From positions 470,943 to 534,942 of the forward strand of contig CADEHE010000002.1 in the NCBI GenBank assembly GCA_902826775.1: a DNA stretch of 64,000 nucleotides, in the 5' to 3' direction. Below the pieces are notes generated by a model. It saw nothing but the letters and a program-made list of their open reading frames with translations, ran no database searches and was not told where the DNA came from. The translations under genes were made by a program, and so were the position numbers. Positions within the stretch are counted from its first letter, which is position 1; every line of letters begins with the position of its first letter. This stretch comes from an uncultured Pseudomonadota bacterium (GTDB lineage: Bacteria; Pseudomonadota; Gammaproteobacteria; Burkholderiales; JALYOK01). Of this stretch, positions 17,234 to 25,730 are shown piece after piece.

Positions 17234-17851
17234 TTACGCGCAAGCCGCCAGTCCTCGTAGTACCCCCGGCCGCGCCGCCATCATCGCGCCCCAGCGCGTG
17301 AGATTGGGCAAATCGCCTGCTTTCTCGGCCAGCGCTTTGCGCGCCGCGTAGATCGGATACAGAGCAAGATCGGCGATCGATAACTCGTCAGCCAAATACT
17401 CGCGTCCGGCCAGGCGCGCGTCGACAGCACGAAAGAAGCGCAGCAGCCGGTTCTCGAAGTGCTCGGTATTCGCCGGTGATTTCTCCGGCACCATCATGGT
17501 GAGCTGAAAGATGCTACCGCTGGTGCCGGCGCAATCGGAACACGCCTGCATCATCCATTCGTACGCCGCGGCGCGCCGAGCCGCATCTTTCGGCAGCAGC
17601 TTGCCAGTTTTCTCCGCGAGGTAAAGCAAAATCGCGCCGGACTGCGTCACCGTAATCGGTTTGCCGCCCGGGCCATCGGTATCGACGATTGCCGGAATCA
17701 TCCCGGCAGGGTTGATCTGCAGGTACTGCGGTTGCTTTTGCTCACCCGCTTGCAAATTGAGTTTGTGCGTCTTGTAGGCGAGGCCGGCTTCTTCCAGGCC
17801 GATGGCGGCGCGCTGGCCATTGGAAGTGCCGGCGGTGTATAGGTCGATCAC
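17234..17851 (-). CDS. glutathione S-transferase family protein (YfcG/YghU-like)
   Basis: The 205-residue protein has a thioredoxin-like N-terminal domain (IDLYTAGTSNGQRA, with Ser/Thr-Asn in place of Tyr, as in the nu-class YfcG group), NPAGMIPAIVD with the cis-Pro, and TQSGAILLYLAEKTG for glutathione binding, followed by an all-helical C-terminal domain. Nu-class members have disulfide-reductase activity. The GTG at 17851 is chosen because GGAG precedes it at the right distance and the family begins there; a longer reading frame goes to 17893. It may be cotranscribed with the TRAP genes (66 bp gap). Confidence 0.85.
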   Translation of the reverse strand: MIDLYTAGTSNGQRAAIGLEEAGLAYKTHKLNLQAGEQKQPQYLQINPAGMIPAIVDTDGPGGKPITVTQSGAILLYLAEKTGKLLPKDAARRAAAYEWMMQACSDCAGTSGSIFQLTMMVPEKSPANTEHFENRLLRFFRAVDARLAGREYLADELSIADLALYPIYAARKALAEKAGDLPNLTRWGAMMAARPGVLRGLAACA

Positions 17852-17917
17852 GCGTAATCTCCATGAGTTGACGATCGGCGCAAAGATTAGCACCGATCTC
17901 CGTTCGCCGCGCGCACA

Positions 17918-19231
17918 TCAATTTCCAAGCGAGGGCAACCACAACACCAGTTGCGGATACCACAGCACCACTAGCAGACCGAGACACTGCAACGCGATGA
18001 ACGGCCACATGGACGCAAAAATCTCGTTCAGAGTGATATCCGGTGGCGCTACACCCTTTAGGTAAAAGGCCGCGGGACCAAACGGCGGCGTCAGGTAGGA
18101 AACTTGCATATTCATGCAGAACAGAATGCCGAACCACACAGGGTCGTAGCCGAGCGCGACGACGATCGGCACGAAAATCGGCATCGTCAGCAGACAAATG
18201 CCGATCCAATCCATGACCATGCCGAGCAGTATCAAGATCAGCATCATCAATAGCACGATGGCGATCGGAGGCAACGGCAAGCCGGTAATGGCGGCTTTGA
18301 CGAACTCCGCACCGCCGGCCAAGTTATAAACGCCGATCATCGCGGTGGCGCCGAACGATACCCAAAGCAGCACGCCGCACGTTTCCATAGTCTGCTGAAG
18401 CGCGCCACGCAACATGCGCCAAGAGAACTCGCCACGCACCGCCGCTGCGACCGCCGTGCCGACCACACCCATGCCGGCGGCTTCGGTGACCGAAGCGATC
18501 CCGGTATAAATCGTGCCTAACATCGAACCGGCCACCAGCAGCGGCAGCGCGATACCTTTCAGCAGCGAGAGCTTGGCACGAAACGACGGCGCACGTTCCG
18601 CGACCGGCAGCGGCGGACCGAGTTTTGGATCGAGGCTGCAGCGCAGGTAGATGTAGCCGATGTAAAGCCCCGCAAGCAGCAATCCTGGAATAACCGCGGC
18701 GGTGAACAAATCACCGATCGAAACATTGACCGTCAGTCCATAAATTACGAGCACGACGCTCGGTGGAATCATGCTGCCAAGCGAGCCGCCGGCGCAGATG
18801 GTGCCGATAGCAAGGCGTTTGTCGTAACCCAGGCGCAGCAGTTGCGGCAGCGCTACCAAGCCGAGCAGCACCACTTCACCGCCGATGATGCCCGTCATCG
18901 CCGCCATAATGACCGCCACCACCATGGTCTGAATCGCGAGCCCGCCGCGCAGCCCGCCGGCCCAGATGCGCATCGCGTCGAATAAATCCTTCGCCACACC
19001 AGAGCGTTCCAACAGGGACGCCATCAAAATAAACATCGGCACCGACAGCAGCACGAACTCATTGATGAAGGAGTAGATGCGGCTCGCAAGAAGTTGCAGC
19101 GAACCTGGGCCGAACAACGCCAGGCCAAAGACGACGGCAATAAGGCCGGTAACGACGGCTAGCGGCAAGCCGATGGCCAGTAACAGCGCCATCGAACCGA
19201 ACATGAGCAGCGTGATGAGCTCGACGCTCAC
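17918..19231 (-). CDS. dctM: TRAP transporter large permease (DctM)
   Basis: The 437-residue protein is almost entirely hydrophobic, with about a dozen membrane segments and conserved DctM features: MFILMASLLERSGVAKDLFDA, the glycine-rich GIIGGEVVLLGLVALP, CAGGSLGSMIPPS and the late YLTPPFGPAAFYLKGV. It is the ion-coupled channel of a tripartite ATP-independent periplasmic transporter. The start is GTG at 19231, overlapping the DctQ stop by four bases (GTGA). The pair DctQ-DctM works with the DctP receptor encoded immediately upstream. Confidence 0.93.
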   Translation of the reverse strand: MSVELITLLMFGSMALLLAIGLPLAVVTGLIAVVFGLALFGPGSLQLLASRIYSFINEFVLLSVPMFILMASLLERSGVAKDLFDAMRIWAGGLRGGLAIQTMVVAVIMAAMTGIIGGEVVLLGLVALPQLLRLGYDKRLAIGTICAGGSLGSMIPPSVVLVIYGLTVNVSIGDLFTAAVIPGLLLAGLYIGYIYLRCSLDPKLGPPLPVAERAPSFRAKLSLLKGIALPLLVAGSMLGTIYTGIASVTEAAGMGVVGTAVAAAVRGEFSWRMLRGALQQTMETCGVLLWVSFGATAMIGVYNLAGGAEFVKAAITGLPLPPIAIVLLMMLILILLGMVMDWIGICLLTMPIFVPIVVALGYDPVWFGILFCMNMQVSYLTPPFGPAAFYLKGVAPPDITLNEIFASMWPFIALQCLGLLVVLWYPQLVLWLPSLGN

Positions 19232-19743
19232 GCTGCTGCCTTCTTGCCCTTCAACCTTTCGACTAGCTGCGACAGCGCCTGCAACGCAAACAAGACAATG
19301 GCCGCAAGCATCAAGGTTTTCAGCACGACGGGCGTCGGCACGTTCCAGGCCGTGCCGGTGCGTTCGCCGCTTTCCCATGCCGGGCGGCACAGCAGCACCG
19401 CAGCGTAGCCGAGGCCTGCTAAGTAAGCGATGGTAAGCACGAGATTGATGAGATCGCAGCGGCGCTTCGCGTGCGGCGTAAAACGATCATAGAGCGCAGT
19501 GATGGCGATGTGGCGATGCTTGAGCTGCGCGTAGGCGCCGCCGAACAAGAACGCTATTGCAGTCAAGAAGATCGTCGCTTCATGCACCCAGATAGTCGGC
19601 GCGTTGAGCGCGTAGCGCATCACCACTTCGTAGGCGATGAACGCCACGTCTAATAGAAACAACAAGCTCACGGCAATGCCGATGCCGTAGATCAGGCGAT
19701 CGATCAGAGGAGTATCACCCTGGAAGTTAGATCGAATCTGCAT
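19228..19743 (-). CDS. dctQ: TRAP transporter small permease (DctQ)
   Basis: The 171-residue protein has four membrane segments; the second and third enclose VHEATIFLTAIAFLFGGAYAQLKHRHIAI, the typical DctQ signature including the 'HRHI' loop. It is the small membrane subunit that supports the DctM permease. Its position, between DctP and DctM with a 21-bp gap and a 4-base overlap respectively, is the standard TRAP order. Substrate cannot be inferred from it. Confidence 0.92.
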   Translation of the reverse strand: MQIRSNFQGDTPLIDRLIYGIGIAVSLLFLLDVAFIAYEVVMRYALNAPTIWVHEATIFLTAIAFLFGGAYAQLKHRHIAITALYDRFTPHAKRRCDLINLVLTIAYLAGLGYAAVLLCRPAWESGERTGTAWNVPTPVVLKTLMLAAIVLFALQALSQLVERLKGKKAAA

Positions 19744-19764
19744 CTCAGGCCAATACTCTATGAT

Positions 19765-20808
19765 CTAGAGTAGTCCTTTGGTTTTTAGCAAGGCCAGCTG
19801 GCTATCAAACACCTTGCGTGCATTGTCGCTGCGCTTTGCGTAGGTTGCACACACCTGCATCGCGACGGCACGGAAGCGCCGCCGCTCTTTGTCGTCCCAC
19901 GCGACCGGCTCGAAGCCGAGTTGCTTCGCTTGCGCCGCAATCTTCTTGTCGGCATCATCCATCTGCGCCGCCATGTCGCGCGCGAAATCGCGCGTGGCCG
20001 CCTCGACGTTCGACTGCAAATCGGGCGGCAAAGCCTTCCATTTGTTGGCGTTCACCGCCACGTCTGACATCGGCATGGAATGTATGCCCGGGTAGATCGG
20101 GTACTTGCAAAATTTGTGGAAGCCCAAATCCTGGTTCATCGACAGCGTGCCCCAATCGGTGGCGTCGATGACGCCGCGCTCCAAAGCGGTGTAGATATCG
20201 CTGCCGGGAATGTTGACCGGGGCAGCGCCCAACTGTTTGAAAATATCCTGGCCGACGCCCTGCGGCACACGCAGCTTCAAGCCCTTGAAGTCATCGATCG
20301 AGCGCAGCGGCTTTTTTGACGGCAGCGATTCGTAGTTCCACCACACGCCGGCGACAAAGTGCACGCCATATTTGCCGTAGATGGAACGCGATAACTGAAG
20401 CCCACCACCCTTGTCCATCCACTCTTGCATCTGCGCGACGTTGGCGTAGCCGCCGCTTAAATCGCTCATGAGCGCAAAAGCCGCGTCCTTGCCGGTGTTG
20501 TAGGCGGGCCCGCTGTGCTGACCGTCCAGCACACCGGCGGCCACCGCGTCGAAACTTTCCGCCGCTGCGACGATGGAATTGACTGGTTTGGCCTCGATCA
20601 GCAGTTTGCCGTTACTGCGTTTGGCGACGTTGGCGCAGAATCCTTCAAACAGCCGATGCGGCAGCGTGCCCGCTTGCCACAGCGACTGCATCTTCCATTT
20701 GATCGGCGCGGGTTGCGCGATGATGTAGGGTGTGGCGAGCGCCGCGGCGCCACCAGCAACGCCGCGCAGGAATGCGCGCCGCTCAGTTGTCTTCACTCGT
20801 TGATGCAT
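19765..20808 (-). CDS. dctP: TRAP transporter substrate-binding protein (DctP)
   Basis: The 347-residue protein begins with a twin-arginine-like signal (ERRAFLRGVAGGAAALATP) and then a DctP fold: KWKMQSLWQAG, GLKLRVPQGVGQDIFKQLGAAPVNIP with the Arg that binds the substrate carboxylate, and ERGVIDATDWG. It captures an organic acid in the periplasm. The DATDWG region resembles receptors for mannitol- or keto-acid-like ligands, but no firm ligand can be given. Tat export of a TRAP receptor is not rare. PhyH upstream and a GST downstream suggest a catabolic role. Confidence 0.92.
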   Translation of the reverse strand: MHQRVKTTERRAFLRGVAGGAAALATPYIIAQPAPIKWKMQSLWQAGTLPHRLFEGFCANVAKRSNGKLLIEAKPVNSIVAAAESFDAVAAGVLDGQHSGPAYNTGKDAAFALMSDLSGGYANVAQMQEWMDKGGGLQLSRSIYGKYGVHFVAGVWWNYESLPSKKPLRSIDDFKGLKLRVPQGVGQDIFKQLGAAPVNIPGSDIYTALERGVIDATDWGTLSMNQDLGFHKFCKYPIYPGIHSMPMSDVAVNANKWKALPPDLQSNVEAATRDFARDMAAQMDDADKKIAAQAKQLGFEPVAWDDKERRRFRAVAMQVCATYAKRSDNARKVFDSQLALLKTKGLL

Positions 20809-20847
20809 TGCGGCTCCAGCTTGTGAATGGAAGCAGCGCAGCGAGCC

Positions 20848-21702
20848 TCAATGCCTCACCTTCTCCGCGCCGCGATACAAAATCGTCTTGCTGCGCTCGA
20901 CCGAGGCTTGCTGAAACGCCAGCGCATCGGGCGCCATATCGAACGCTGGGCGCGGCTCCGCCTCAAAGTTTTTGAAGCGGTCAACGCCGCGCACCAAAGT
21001 CGCACCGTCCACGTAGCCGGAGATCTGCTTGATGCGCGTTGGAATGTAGCGGATCGCCAAGCCGATGCGCCGGTCGTCGGTCTCGTTCGGGCGCGAATCG
21101 TGGAACAAGCGCACGTGATGCAGCGACATTTCCCCCGGCTGCAGCGGCATGTACTGCGCTTTGCTCTCATCTACCTCGACGGCAATCTCTTGCCCGCGCG
21201 TGAGCAGATTGTTGTCGGCGAAGGTATCTTTGTGCGGCACTTGATCGTGATGGGAGCCGGGGATGAAGCGCATGCAGCCGCTCGGAATGCTGCTGACGCT
21301 AAGCGCCACCCACGCAGTCATCACTTCCGGTTCGCTCAAACCCCAATAAGTCGAATCCTGATGCCAAGACACGTAGTTGGGCGTGTGCGCGTCCTTGATG
21401 AAAAAATTTGCCGACCAGCACAGCACATCAGGGCCGAGCACGTCTTCGACCGCATCCAGAATGGCCGGATGGCGCACCAAGTCGGCTATCCAAGTCAGAA
21501 TCAAATGAGGTTTATGGCGCAGGATCGTTTTAGCCGCCTCGGGATGAGCTTGCTCAAACGCCTCAAGCTTGCCGCGCAGCGCGCGCGCCTCTTGGGCCGG
21601 CATTACCGGAATCGGCCACACCGCGCCGTCGCGGCGGTATCGTTGCACTTGCTCGGCGGTAAGGCGCTTTAAGCCGCCGCCAGTGGCTGTTGCCGTTTGC
21701 AT
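20848..21702 (-). CDS. phytanoyl-CoA dioxygenase (PhyH) family protein
   Basis: The 284-residue protein has the Fe(II)/2-oxoglutarate dioxygenase features of PhyH: SWHQDSTYWGL (first His and Asp of the facial triad), the late LHHVRLFHDSRPN (second His) and RRIGLAIRYIP with the Arg expected to bind 2-oxoglutarate. It hydroxylates an unknown small molecule. The gene begins the minus-strand set phyH-dctP-dctQ-dctM-GST (39 bp before dctP), so the TRAP transporter may import its substrate or a related compound. Confidence 0.88.
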   Translation of the reverse strand: MQTATATGGGLKRLTAEQVQRYRRDGAVWPIPVMPAQEARALRGKLEAFEQAHPEAAKTILRHKPHLILTWIADLVRHPAILDAVEDVLGPDVLCWSANFFIKDAHTPNYVSWHQDSTYWGLSEPEVMTAWVALSVSSIPSGCMRFIPGSHHDQVPHKDTFADNNLLTRGQEIAVEVDESKAQYMPLQPGEMSLHHVRLFHDSRPNETDDRRIGLAIRYIPTRIKQISGYVDGATLVRGVDRFKNFEAEPRPAFDMAPDALAFQQASVERSKTILYRGAEKVRH

Positions 21703-21837
21703 AGTCTTCTCCTCCGCGCCGGGTTTGGCCAGATAGAGGTTCGCCCGCGCGCTTTATCGGCCTAACATATCAGCGCGGCCGACGCAGCGCAACCGGCGCG
21801 CCAATCGCCGGTTTGGCGGGGGGTCCAGGGCCGATTG

Positions 21838-22470
21838 TTACTGCAGCGTTAGCGCGTTGCTGGTAGCGATCGCGGTCCAACTGCTCGGTGCATGCAAGCG
21901 CAGCTCGTAAGTGCCCGGTGCCACCGTGCTTGGTATCGCAAACGGGCAACTGCCACTGGCGCGGGCCGTCGTCGGCGTCTTCGAGCAACTGACGTAGACC
22001 CACACCCCGCCGTGATCCTGCGAGGCTGCACCAGGTCGGTACAACCCAATCCAGTTGGTCGCGCCCGCCCGCGCTATGCCCGACCAACCAACCGTGACGC
22101 TGCCGCCGCGAGCGACGCTGCTTGGGCTGACGCTGAGCGTTATGCCACCGCCCACTGCGCCACCCGTGATGGCAATCGGCCCGCTCTTGGCGATCATGCT
22201 CCAACTGCTGGGCGCGTGCAGACGCAGTTCGTAAGTACCGCTCGGTAAGCCGGCCGGCACCGGGAACGAGCAACTGCCGCTTGCGCGCGCAGCGCTGGCG
22301 GTCTTGCTGCAACTTACGTACATCCATGCGCCGCCATGATCTTGGGAAGCGGCGCCAGGACGGTAGAGCCCAATCCAGTTGGTGGCTGCGGGCGCCGTGA
22401 TGCCGCTCCAACTCGCAGTAATGTTGGCGCCCGCCGCAATGCTGGCGGGGCTTGCGCTCACTGCCGTGGC
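21838..22470 (-). repeat. two tandem WIGLY modules in the glycosidase-like protein
   Basis: Module 1 lies at 22144-22470 and module 2 at 21838-22143 (with the stop). Each ~101-109-residue unit has W-S-G-I ... NWIGLYRPGAASQDHGG ... YVSCSKT ... ARASGSC ... SGTYELRLHAPSSW. Two cysteines about 14-15 residues apart are conserved in every copy and probably pair. The last module ends LTLQ directly before the stop. Confidence 0.9.
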
Positions 22471-24231
22471 CGCAGTGGCTTGGCCGGCTTCCAACAAGAT
22501 GGGCGCGGCACCGACAGCGACAGTGGTGCGGCCCGTCAGATCGGACCGAACGCCTGCCAAATCGCGCTGGCCGGTGACGCCCCATGCGGGCGGCAGCGCA
22601 TACTGCACGTTTAGATTTGGGTGCCACAGCGCCCAGCGCTTCTTGCCGCTGGCCTCGCGCAGCGTCGCTACGTGCACTCCGGCTGCGTCGATGCTGAAAG
22701 ACTCCATGACTTGCCCAGTCATCCAACTCGCGACCTCTCGGTAAGCAATGCCGCTAGCGGTGAGCGTGGTTCGGTCGGTCGCGGTAAAAGCGAATTGGTT
22801 CCACTGGTTGTCCCAGGTGTAGTAGTAGAAGCGGCTGATGCCATAGGCCCAAGGAAGCAAGTAGCTGCGCGCGACAAAGGCAGCGCCCGTGGCTTGCGGC
22901 AATGGCGTCGCGTTTGGGATATCGATCCACCCTTGCTCGGTATTCCAGAGCGGCTTGTTTTGCAAGCCATAACGTCGCATCAACGCCCGAACGTTGGGCC
23001 CGCGAACAGCCAACGCCTCCTCGGGCCGATCAACATAGAAGTGATACGAAACGATGTCGATCGCAGACCCAACGCCCTGTGCCAGAAGAAATTCCAGCAA
23101 ACCCGGTCCATCAAAACCGGCGAGGCTCGGGGAGAGTACTTGATTGGCGGCATCGATCTGCTTCAACACCGCCGATGCCTGCTGCGTCAGCGCGGCCAGC
23201 CGCTCCGGCGTGCCGCAGTAGAAATCAGACAGATCGGCTTCGTTCCACACTTCCCAGTACTTGATCTTGCCCTTGTAGCGCGTGGCAACGGCGCGCACCC
23301 AGTCCTGCCAAACTTGATCGCTGCTCGGTTCACTGCACTGCCCTGGGCCGTAGGGACTATCGGCGTTGGGCTGCAGCGCGGCCCACTGCGGTGTACGGCC
23401 GCCCAGCGTATACAAGACATCCGCACCGCGCGCGGTGGCCGCAGCCACGCGCGCATCCAATCCGCTCCAGTCGTAGAAGCCTTGCGCCCCATTCACCTCC
23501 GACCACTGCGCGCCTACACCGGAGCCGTTCTTGTTCGGACCGGCGTCCCAAATTCTTACCGCACCGATGGCCGAACCGACTTGCGGCCACGGCGTATCGG
23601 CTTGGTTGAAATGCATGCCGAAATACGCTCGCGGCACGACGCTCGCCGCGGGCCTCGGACTGCCGTCAGTTGAGGGTTCGGTCTGCATCGAGACATCGTC
23701 TATCCAAAATGTCCCCGGCGTTTCCGCCACCACCAGCAGTACGGTGCTTAGGGTCTGCGTCAGGGCTTCGAATTCATAGCGCTGCCACGCGGCGCCGAGT
23801 TTCGCCAGTTTGCTCGCATACACGGAGTAAGGCGCATCGCTTTGCCGCAACATGACTTTCACGTACATCGGACTCTGAGCGCGCATCCAGTAAGAAATGA
23901 CGTTGCGTTTGCCCGCTTCCGTGGGAACGGCCAGGAACTGCGCAAACTGCACGCGACTGCCGCTCACCAACGTTATTTTCTGCGCAGTCGACCCGCTGCG
24001 CGGGTTGTTGGCATCGCGCTCGTACCGGATCACCGGCCGCGCATTATCCCAACACGTGTTGTCGTTCCAGCCCGAAGCGACCGCTCCGGTGATGTTGGAA
24101 CATTCGGCCAAAGCAGCGTAGTTTCCTTCGAAACCAGCATTGTTGATGGGAAACGGCTGCACCTGCGCGAAAGCAACGGCTGACAGAAACACGAGAAACA
24201 TGCATAGGCACAATCGCAAGAGGTGGCGCAT
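21838..24231 (-). CDS. secreted glycosidase-like protein with two C-terminal WIGLY modules
   Basis: The 797-residue protein has a signal peptide (ending VAFA), a CBM-like jelly-roll region (~27-190, GFEGNYA...PRSGSTAQKI...WIDDVSM), a TIM-barrel region (~200-510) with YWEVWNEAD (Glu331, acid/base candidate) and LWNTEQGW (Glu432, nucleophile candidate), as in clan GH-A families like GH39, then two ~100-residue modules (588-696, 697-797). It would cut an extracellular polysaccharide or glycoside. The ATG at 24231 has GGAGC eight bases upstream; the reading frame continues upstream but has no signal peptide there. The same modules end the proteins at 53797 and 56526. Confidence 0.85.
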   Translation of the reverse strand: MRHLLRLCLCMFLVFLSAVAFAQVQPFPINNAGFEGNYAALAECSNITGAVASGWNDNTCWDNARPVIRYERDANNPRSGSTAQKITLVSGSRVQFAQFLAVPTEAGKRNVISYWMRAQSPMYVKVMLRQSDAPYSVYASKLAKLGAAWQRYEFEALTQTLSTVLLVVAETPGTFWIDDVSMQTEPSTDGSPRPAASVVPRAYFGMHFNQADTPWPQVGSAIGAVRIWDAGPNKNGSGVGAQWSEVNGAQGFYDWSGLDARVAAATARGADVLYTLGGRTPQWAALQPNADSPYGPGQCSEPSSDQVWQDWVRAVATRYKGKIKYWEVWNEADLSDFYCGTPERLAALTQQASAVLKQIDAANQVLSPSLAGFDGPGLLEFLLAQGVGSAIDIVSYHFYVDRPEEALAVRGPNVRALMRRYGLQNKPLWNTEQGWIDIPNATPLPQATGAAFVARSYLLPWAYGISRFYYYTWDNQWNQFAFTATDRTTLTASGIAYREVASWMTGQVMESFSIDAAGVHVATLREASGKKRWALWHPNLNVQYALPPAWGVTGQRDLAGVRSDLTGRTTVAVGAAPILLEAGQATAATAVSASPASIAAGANITASWSGITAPAATNWIGLYRPGAASQDHGGAWMYVSCSKTASAARASGSCSFPVPAGLPSGTYELRLHAPSSWSMIAKSGPIAITGGAVGGGITLSVSPSSVARGGSVTVGWSGIARAGATNWIGLYRPGAASQDHGGVWVYVSCSKTPTTARASGSCPFAIPSTVAPGTYELRLHAPSSWTAIATSNALTLQ

Positions 24232-24492
24232 GATTGTTGCTCCTTGTTGGTGCAGCCAGTTAGGAAGCTGATTTGGGAAGAACAAGTGCAAGGTATGTGC
24301 CGCCTTCGCGCAGCCGATGTAAGTAGCTGTAAGTTCGGCATTGTTACAATTTCCCCGAACGGTTATTGTCGCCGTCAGGAGACGGGGATGGAGCGGTCGT
24401 GCGCTAACTCCATGATTTGCGCTGTTTCGCCGTGTCGCCGGGCGGCGACGAATGCGCGCACCAAATTTATGCACTCTCGATGAGGATTGGTC

Positions 24493-25569
24493 ATGATCGA
24501 ACCCTATACTGCCGTCGGCCTGATCCCCACCGTGCGCGGCATCCGCAAACGCAAAGACATCAAGATCAATCTCGATCACCTGAAGCATTTGGTGAAAGCC
24601 GCTTCGTGGCTCTCCAGCTTGGATCTGCCGGTGCGCTTGATCGCGTTTCCCGAAGGCGCGCTGCAAGGTTTCAACGACGAAGTGCTCGATCTCGATCATG
24701 CGCAATTCGCGCGCGAAGGCGCCATCGACATTCCGGGCGAAGAAACCGAGGAACTAGGCAAGATCGCACGCGAGTACAACGCTTACATCATGGCGCAAGC
24801 GAAGGCCCGCCATCCGGATTGGAAGGATCGCTTTTTCAACGTCGGCTTCATTCTCGATCCGAAAGGCAAGGTAATCTTGCAGCACTACAAAGTCTCGCCG
24901 CTGTTTCCGGTCGAGCACTCCATGTGCCCGCACGATGTGTACGATTGGTGGATCGAGAAATACGGGCGCAACTTGCAAGCGTTCTGGCCGGTGATCGATA
25001 CCGACATCGGGCGACTCGGCATCATGATGGCGAACGAAGGCTCGTACCCCGAGAATGCGCGCGCGCTGGCGATGAACGGCGCGGAAGTCGTTTACCGCGC
25101 CTCTTACCCGCACCCAGCGACGGGCAACGAGTTTTTCGAAATTCAGTCGCGCGCGCGAGCGCTGGATAACAACATGTACATCATCGCGCCGAACATGGGC
25201 ACGTACTATTTATTCCCGGAAGAAGACACGCCGATCGATACCTTCGGCGGGCGCTCGTTCATCTTCAATCATCGTGGGCAAATCGTCGGGCGGCAGGACT
25301 ATGGCGCGGGCTCGACTTACGTCGGCGGCGTCATCGACATCGAAGCATTGCGCTACCATCGCGCGAACGCGCAATGGGATAATTGGATGAAAGATTTGCG
25401 CACCGAGTTGTACCAACTCGTGTACGAGAAACCGATCTATCCGAAGAATCTGTACATGAAGCGCAAGCCTTACAAGCACGCCGAGTATAAGAAAGAAGTG
25501 ATTCAGAAGCAGATCGAGTTGATGCACAAACGCGGGGTCTGGAAAAAGCCGGCGCGGGTAAAAAAGTAG
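24493..25569 (+). CDS. nitrilase-superfamily protein with the catalytic cysteine replaced
   Basis: The 358-residue protein follows the carbon-nitrogen hydrolase layout: LIAFPEGALQGF (Glu), HYKVSPLFPVEHS (Lys), and RLGIMMANEGSYPENARAL where relatives such as aliphatic amidases have IC-D-D-G-N-Y-P-E. The expected nucleophile Cys is Ala here. Without it normal amide or nitrile hydrolysis should fail; it may be a non-catalytic paralogue, or the subgroup may use another residue. ATG at 24493 is preferred over TTG at 24487 because gagga lies at the right spacing. The C-terminal 60 residues are Lys-rich (KRKPYKHAEYKK). Confidence 0.85.
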   Translation: MIEPYTAVGLIPTVRGIRKRKDIKINLDHLKHLVKAASWLSSLDLPVRLIAFPEGALQGFNDEVLDLDHAQFAREGAIDIPGEETEELGKIAREYNAYIMAQAKARHPDWKDRFFNVGFILDPKGKVILQHYKVSPLFPVEHSMCPHDVYDWWIEKYGRNLQAFWPVIDTDIGRLGIMMANEGSYPENARALAMNGAEVVYRASYPHPATGNEFFEIQSRARALDNNMYIIAPNMGTYYLFPEEDTPIDTFGGRSFIFNHRGQIVGRQDYGAGSTYVGGVIDIEALRYHRANAQWDNWMKDLRTELYQLVYEKPIYPKNLYMKRKPYKHAEYKKEVIQKQIELMHKRGVWKKPARVKK

Positions 25570-25653
25570 AATACTCTAATAAGATTGCGTCCATAACTCT
25601 CTCTAAATCTCAATATCCTAGGTATACCTACTGAAGTACAATGACATTCGTCC

Positions 25654-25671
25654 TTCCCGCGCAAGCGGGAA
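25654..25671. repeat. short palindromic repeat (ttcccgc-gcaa-gcgggaa)
   Basis: A 7-bp perfect stem with a four-base loop lies in the 160-bp gap before the Liv-type receptor gene. The sequence around it resembles the common intergenic proteobacterial element built on ttcccgc...gcgggaa. There is no T-run, so I read it as a repeat rather than a terminator of the upstream gene. Confidence 0.6.
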
Positions 25672-25730
25672 TCTCCTTGCGCCGCGAGATTCACTTGCCC
25701 GAAAATGACACATACAGAACTGGAGGAGTC

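Noticed and set aside
22621..23673. Plus-strand frame of 350 codons opposite the glycosidase-like gene
   Set aside because: No domain, unusual residue mix, and fully overlapped by a secreted protein with conserved active-site motifs.
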